From positions 1 to 8,938 of the forward strand of contig PAHD01000005.1 of NCBI GenBank assembly GCA_002704685.1: a stretch of DNA of 8,938 nucleotides. Direction: 5' to 3'. This DNA is from Fidelibacterota bacterium (GTDB taxonomy: Bacteria > Fidelibacterota > Marinisomatia > SCGC-AAA003-L08 > D37C17). The translations under genes and the position numbers were made by a program. This document shows positions 6,236 through 8,938 of this stretch, in pieces. Position 1 is the first letter of the stretch. The number at the start of each line of letters is the position of its first letter. The notes under the pieces were generated by a model. That model was not told the origin of the DNA. It did no database searches and saw nothing but the letters and a program-made list of their open reading frames with translations.

Positions 6236-7544
6236 AGTTAATGAGATATTTAAATATTTTTTAGATAATAAAATAAAAAATGTTTTATTATCAATATCTA
6301 GTGGTGTAGATAGTTTAGTTTTATTACATGTTTTGTTAAGAACTAGAGAAATAAATAATAAATTAAATATTTCTTTATTTCATACTAATTACAATTTTCA
6401 TAATAAATCTAATGATGCAGAATTATTATGTCGACAGATATCTTCCAAATTTAATCTAAAACTCCATTTATTAAATAAAAAATTAAATAATAAAAACTTT
6501 GAACATAATGCTAGAAAAATAAGGTATAACGAAATATTTAGACTTGTTAAGGAATATAATTACGATAAAGTTTTAACTGCTCATAATTATAATGATCAAT
6601 TAGAAACGCTTATAATGAAAGATAATGATAATGCAAATTGGATTTCTCGAATTGGAATTCGTAAAAAAAATCATTTATTATATAGACCAATTTTAGATAT
6701 TAATAAAAAACAAATATATAATTATGCTAAAAAAAATAACTTGATATGGATTGAAGATTCAACAAATAAAGATATATCATTCACGCGAAATAAAATAAGA
6801 TATTTAATTAGCAAAAACCGTTATAAGAAAATTTATTATAATAACTTGATAAAGTTAAAAAATAAATCTGATGTTAAATATTTTGATTATTTAAATAAAT
6901 TTAAAAAAAATAGTAAAGATTTTATTTTAAGGAAAAGTAAGTATTTTATTGAGATAAATTTAAATTTTTTAGATTTTTTCTCATCATTGGAAACCAAGCT
7001 TTTTTTTAACTATTTAGTTTCTAGTTCATTTAAAGATGAAGCATTAAAAATAACTGATTCTCATTGGTTTAATATTTACGAAATAATTAAAAATGGAAGA
7101 AATGGTACATCGATAAATCTTTCTAATAGAATTTTATTACAGAAAGAAAGGGGTAGTATTATCATATCAATTCCGAGAACCCTTAATAATAAAATTCTAA
7201 TTAATGATGAAAACGAAACCTATAATTGGTATGATTCTCATATTTCCTTTAAATCTTTTGAAAATAATGATATGAATATTGTGCCGATTAATTTGATAAA
7301 GAATGGCTCTTATATATCACATTGGAAGAAAGGTGATAAAATTCGTTTAAAAAACTCAACAAAAAAAATTAGTGATATATTTATAAACAATAAAATATCA
7401 AATTATGATAAATTGTACTACCCTGTAATAAGAGGTAATAAAGGAAATGTGATTTGTGTGCCTGACTTAGCAACTATGTATTATAGTAAGTTTAATAAAT
7501 CTAAATGTTTATCATTAATAATGAAAAGGGGAGATTTAAAATGA
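6225..7544 (+). CDS. tilS: tRNA(Ile)-lysidine synthase
   Basis: TilS modifies C34 of the CAU-anticodon isoleucine tRNA to lysidine using ATP and lysine, changing its decoding from AUG to AUA. This is essential, and is relevant in an AT-rich genome that uses ATA codons freely. The protein has 439 residues, normal for the long form. Motifs are the PP-loop SSGVDS (25-30), ARKIRY (96-101), TAHNYNDQLETLIMK (118-132), RPIL (154-157) and EDSTNKDISFTRNKIR (177-192). The C-terminal domain is recognisable in WKKGDKIRL, KKISDIF and the segment ending VICVPDL. The PP-loop consensus is SGGxDS; here the first Gly is Ser, a small change expected to be tolerated. The ATG at 6225 lies 11 bases inside the upstream gene with no ribosome binding site, so coupled re-initiation is likely. 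Composition is more AT-, Lys- and Asn-rich than its neighbours. Confidence 0.94.
   Translation: MKSKVNEIFKYFLDNKIKNVLLSISSGVDSLVLLHVLLRTREINNKLNISLFHTNYNFHNKSNDAELLCRQISSKFNLKLHLLNKKLNNKNFEHNARKIRYNEIFRLVKEYNYDKVLTAHNYNDQLETLIMKDNDNANWISRIGIRKKNHLLYRPILDINKKQIYNYAKKNNLIWIEDSTNKDISFTRNKIRYLISKNRYKKIYYNNLIKLKNKSDVKYFDYLNKFKKNSKDFILRKSKYFIEINLNFLDFFSSLETKLFFNYLVSSSFKDEALKITDSHWFNIYEIIKNGRNGTSINLSNRILLQKERGSIIISIPRTLNNKILINDENETYNWYDSHISFKSFENNDMNIVPINLIKNGSYISHWKKGDKIRLKNSTKKISDIFINNKISNYDKLYYPVIRGNKGNVICVPDLATMYYSKFNKSKCLSLIMKRGDLK
7528..7533 (+). promoter_or_regulatory. Ribosome binding site of the metallopeptidase gene
   Basis: GGGGAG, preceded by four A residues, lies seven bases before the ATG at 7541. 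It sets the start there rather than at the in-frame ATG at 7505, which would put 12 polar and charged residues ahead of the signal peptide. Confidence 0.7.
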
Positions 7545-8896
7545 TAAGAAAGAATATCATAAGCTTTATTTTGTTAATAAATTTTGTAATTCCTCACTCA
7601 AATAATCATACTGTGTATACCAGTTTTGATATTATGGATTTAAGTGGATGTCCATCCTTGAAATCTGGTATAATCTCTAATGTTGTAATGTCATTTCCTA
7701 CTCCTCATGGTAAAACAAAAAGTTTTCACATGTACAAATCATCAGTAATTCCAAGAGAACTAAGTGATAAATTTTCATCTATTTTAACTTATACTGGAGT
7801 TGGTGTTGAATTCCCATCTGAAAGGGTTAGTTTGACTGTTAGTGAATCTTTCGTAAAAGCTATGATATTAAGTTCAGAAGGAAATGTTTTTATTTCTAAT
7901 TTAAACCAATCTGACCAATTTAGAGTTTCTTTTAATGAAAGTGATTTAGCGCTTGAGAATAATGAATTTAATTGTGGTAATACCATTTCTTCTAATAGTT
8001 CGATATTGCGTAATTTTGATAGTTGTATTGGAGAAAATGAACCATGTTATACAATGGGTGATAAATTAATTACCTATAGAATAGCGATGATAATGACAAC
8101 AGATGCAACTAATGCAGTTTCTGATGGTACCGTTCAAGGTGGTCTAACTTGGATTGCTTCAATGGTTAATCAGCTGAATTTACTTTGGAGAAGAGAGCTA
8201 GGCTTTGAATTTGTTCTTATCCCAAATCAAGATATTTTAATTTTTACAGATGATAATTTAACACCAGGTGGTGATGATGGTTTTACTTACACTTGGGATA
8301 CCTGCACACAAGCTGATGGTGACCCTAAATATTGTGAACTTGGTAATGTTGAGCCATATCTGGATTCGGTAATAGGAGTTGGTGGTTTAAATGCTCCAAG
8401 TGAATCACGTTTATGGGAGTATGGATTAGTTCTTAATCCTATTTATAATGGCGGTGTAGCACAGGCTCCAGGACCTATTTCTGCTAATAATCCTGATTAT
8501 GCTGTATTAAACCATGAACTTGGTCACAATCTAGGTTCAGCTCACAATATTACTATTGAAGGAGGGTACAGATGTACACTTGGTGGTACAATAATGGGTT
8601 CAAGAACTAGAACATCTGATGGAGGTATAGGAGATCAATACTCTTTGCATACAATTGAGATGGGATATAAAAAATATAATGAACTCTTAAATAATCCAAT
8701 ATATTCAAATACATATTCTTATTTAAATGGATATACAAGCATTCAATCAAATAATATTATACCAGAATTAAATGTTCCTAATTCCAATTTCTCAATACCA
8801 AAGGAAACGCCATTTTTATTAGAAGGAAGTTCAACTCCGAGTAATCCCAACTATTTATTTTCATGGGAGCAAAACGATCCAACCTCTTCCATTTGA
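7541..8896 (+). CDS. Secreted reprolysin-like zinc metallopeptidase, 3' end apparently frameshifted
   Basis: As read, the frame gives 451 residues. Residues 1-20 look like a Sec signal peptide (basic MIRKN, then a hydrophobic run, cleavage probably near residue 20). Residues of about 45-135 resemble the propeptide-like N-terminal region of bacterial reprolysin-like proteins (SFPTPHG, TYTGVGVEFP). The catalytic domain runs from about ITYRIAMIMTTDA (177-189). It includes NLLWRRELGFEFVLIP (213-228), LDSVIG (274-279), the metzincin zinc site HELGHNLGSAH (325-335) and a Met-turn at Met352 in GGTIMGS. Glu326 is the general base. Seven cysteines suggest disulfides and an extracytoplasmic location. 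The segment FSIPKETPFLLEG (417-429) to SWEQND (441-446) matches the domain that follows the protease domain in this family, which normally continues further. Instead the frame stops at 8894-8896, while a different frame stays open to the window end. It overlaps tilS by four bases (ATGA). Confidence 0.85.
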   Translation: MIRKNIISFILLINFVIPHSNNHTVYTSFDIMDLSGCPSLKSGIISNVVMSFPTPHGKTKSFHMYKSSVIPRELSDKFSSILTYTGVGVEFPSERVSLTVSESFVKAMILSSEGNVFISNLNQSDQFRVSFNESDLALENNEFNCGNTISSNSSILRNFDSCIGENEPCYTMGDKLITYRIAMIMTTDATNAVSDGTVQGGLTWIASMVNQLNLLWRRELGFEFVLIPNQDILIFTDDNLTPGGDDGFTYTWDTCTQADGDPKYCELGNVEPYLDSVIGVGGLNAPSESRLWEYGLVLNPIYNGGVAQAPGPISANNPDYAVLNHELGHNLGSAHNITIEGGYRCTLGGTIMGSRTRTSDGGIGDQYSLHTIEMGYKKYNELLNNPIYSNTYSYLNGYTSIQSNNIIPELNVPNSNFSIPKETPFLLEGSSTPSNPNYLFSWEQNDPTSSI

Positions 8897-8938
8897 TGAT
8901 CTTTCCCAATTTTCTGGTAAATTATATTCAGTTGTTGA
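8883..8938 (+). other. Out-of-frame continuation of the metallopeptidase gene, running off the window
   Basis: Read from 8883, one frame away from the upstream gene, the sequence is open to the end of the window and encodes PLPFDDLSQFSGKLYSVV. All 18 codons are ones this AT-rich gene uses freely (ctt, gat, ttt, gtt, tca). In related peptidases the Trp-Glu-Gln-x-Asp element is followed shortly by a Gly-Pro-Leu-Phe-Arg-Ser-like element; SGKLYSV could be its counterpart. The simplest reading is a one-base insertion somewhere at about 8873-8894, as a sequencing error or a true mutation. The alternative is a separate gene starting at the ATG at 8896, which has no ribosome binding site and poorer codons. 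Confidence 0.5.

Noticed and set aside
7505..7543. Upstream ATG at 7505 as the start of the metallopeptidase
   Set aside because: It precedes the ribosome binding site at 7528-7533 and would place a polar, charged segment before the signal peptide.
7789..7986. 65-codon open frame on the minus strand inside the metallopeptidase gene
   Set aside because: Antisense to the N-terminal domain of a well supported gene, with no independent evidence.
8896..8938. A new gene starting at the ATG at 8896, overlapping the peptidase stop as TGATG
   Set aside because: The overlap resembles other junctions here, but there is no ribosome binding site, the reading MIFPNFLVNYIQLL uses codons rare in this window (ccc, ctg), and the neighbouring frame from 8883 fits a continued peptidase better. 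Not fully excluded.
1..8938. CRISPR arrays, tRNA or rRNA genes, insertion sequences, riboswitches, terminators and long repeats
   Set aside because: I looked through the window and saw none. Coding sequence fills it completely, and the many A and T runs are low-complexity composition within genes, not structured repeats.
1..8938. A defence system, prophage or other novel multi-gene system
   Set aside because: All eight genes fall in recognisable metabolic, tRNA-modification or peptidase families; nothing resembles phage, toxin-antitoxin or immunity genes.

Overview
The window is a very AT-rich stretch, coding on the + strand from end to end. Codons are strongly A/T-biased and the proteins are rich in Lys, Asn and Ile. 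Gene content and packing suggest a streamlined, free-living, probably marine bacterium. A Marinimicrobia (SAR406)-like or Bacteroidota-related lineage would fit the secreted reprolysin-like peptidase, but this placement is an inference from gene content only and has low confidence.

Layout: the last codons of pdxS (1-53); pdxT (53-622); dxs (615-2471); a B12-dependent acyl-CoA mutase large subunit (2471-4072); a GCS2/YbdK-type carboxylate-amine ligase (4069-5172); a protein of the archaeal-type (type II) glyceraldehyde-3-phosphate dehydrogenase family (5165-6235); tilS (6225-7544); and a secreted metzincin peptidase (7541 onward). The peptidase frame stops at 8896, apparently through a frameshift. 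Every junction is a 1-11 base overlap. There is no intergenic DNA, so no internal promoter or terminator can be placed between genes, and the whole window reads as part of one long operon whose promoter lies upstream and whose terminator lies downstream.

How the genes relate: PdxS/PdxT make pyridoxal 5'-phosphate from glyceraldehyde 3-phosphate (G3P), a pentose phosphate and glutamine. Dxs condenses G3P with pyruvate to feed isoprenoid synthesis. The GAPDH-family protein may also act on G3P, which would put three G3P-using activities in one transcript. The mutase, ligase, TilS and peptidase have no obvious shared pathway, so the cluster looks partly like genome packing.

Two points stand out. 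First, the mutase would be labelled methylmalonyl-CoA mutase by general homology, but its substrate-specificity positions carry Phe and Gln, as in isobutyryl-CoA mutase. Second, the GAPDH-like protein is a divergent member of a mainly archaeal family, placed inside a bacterial housekeeping operon.
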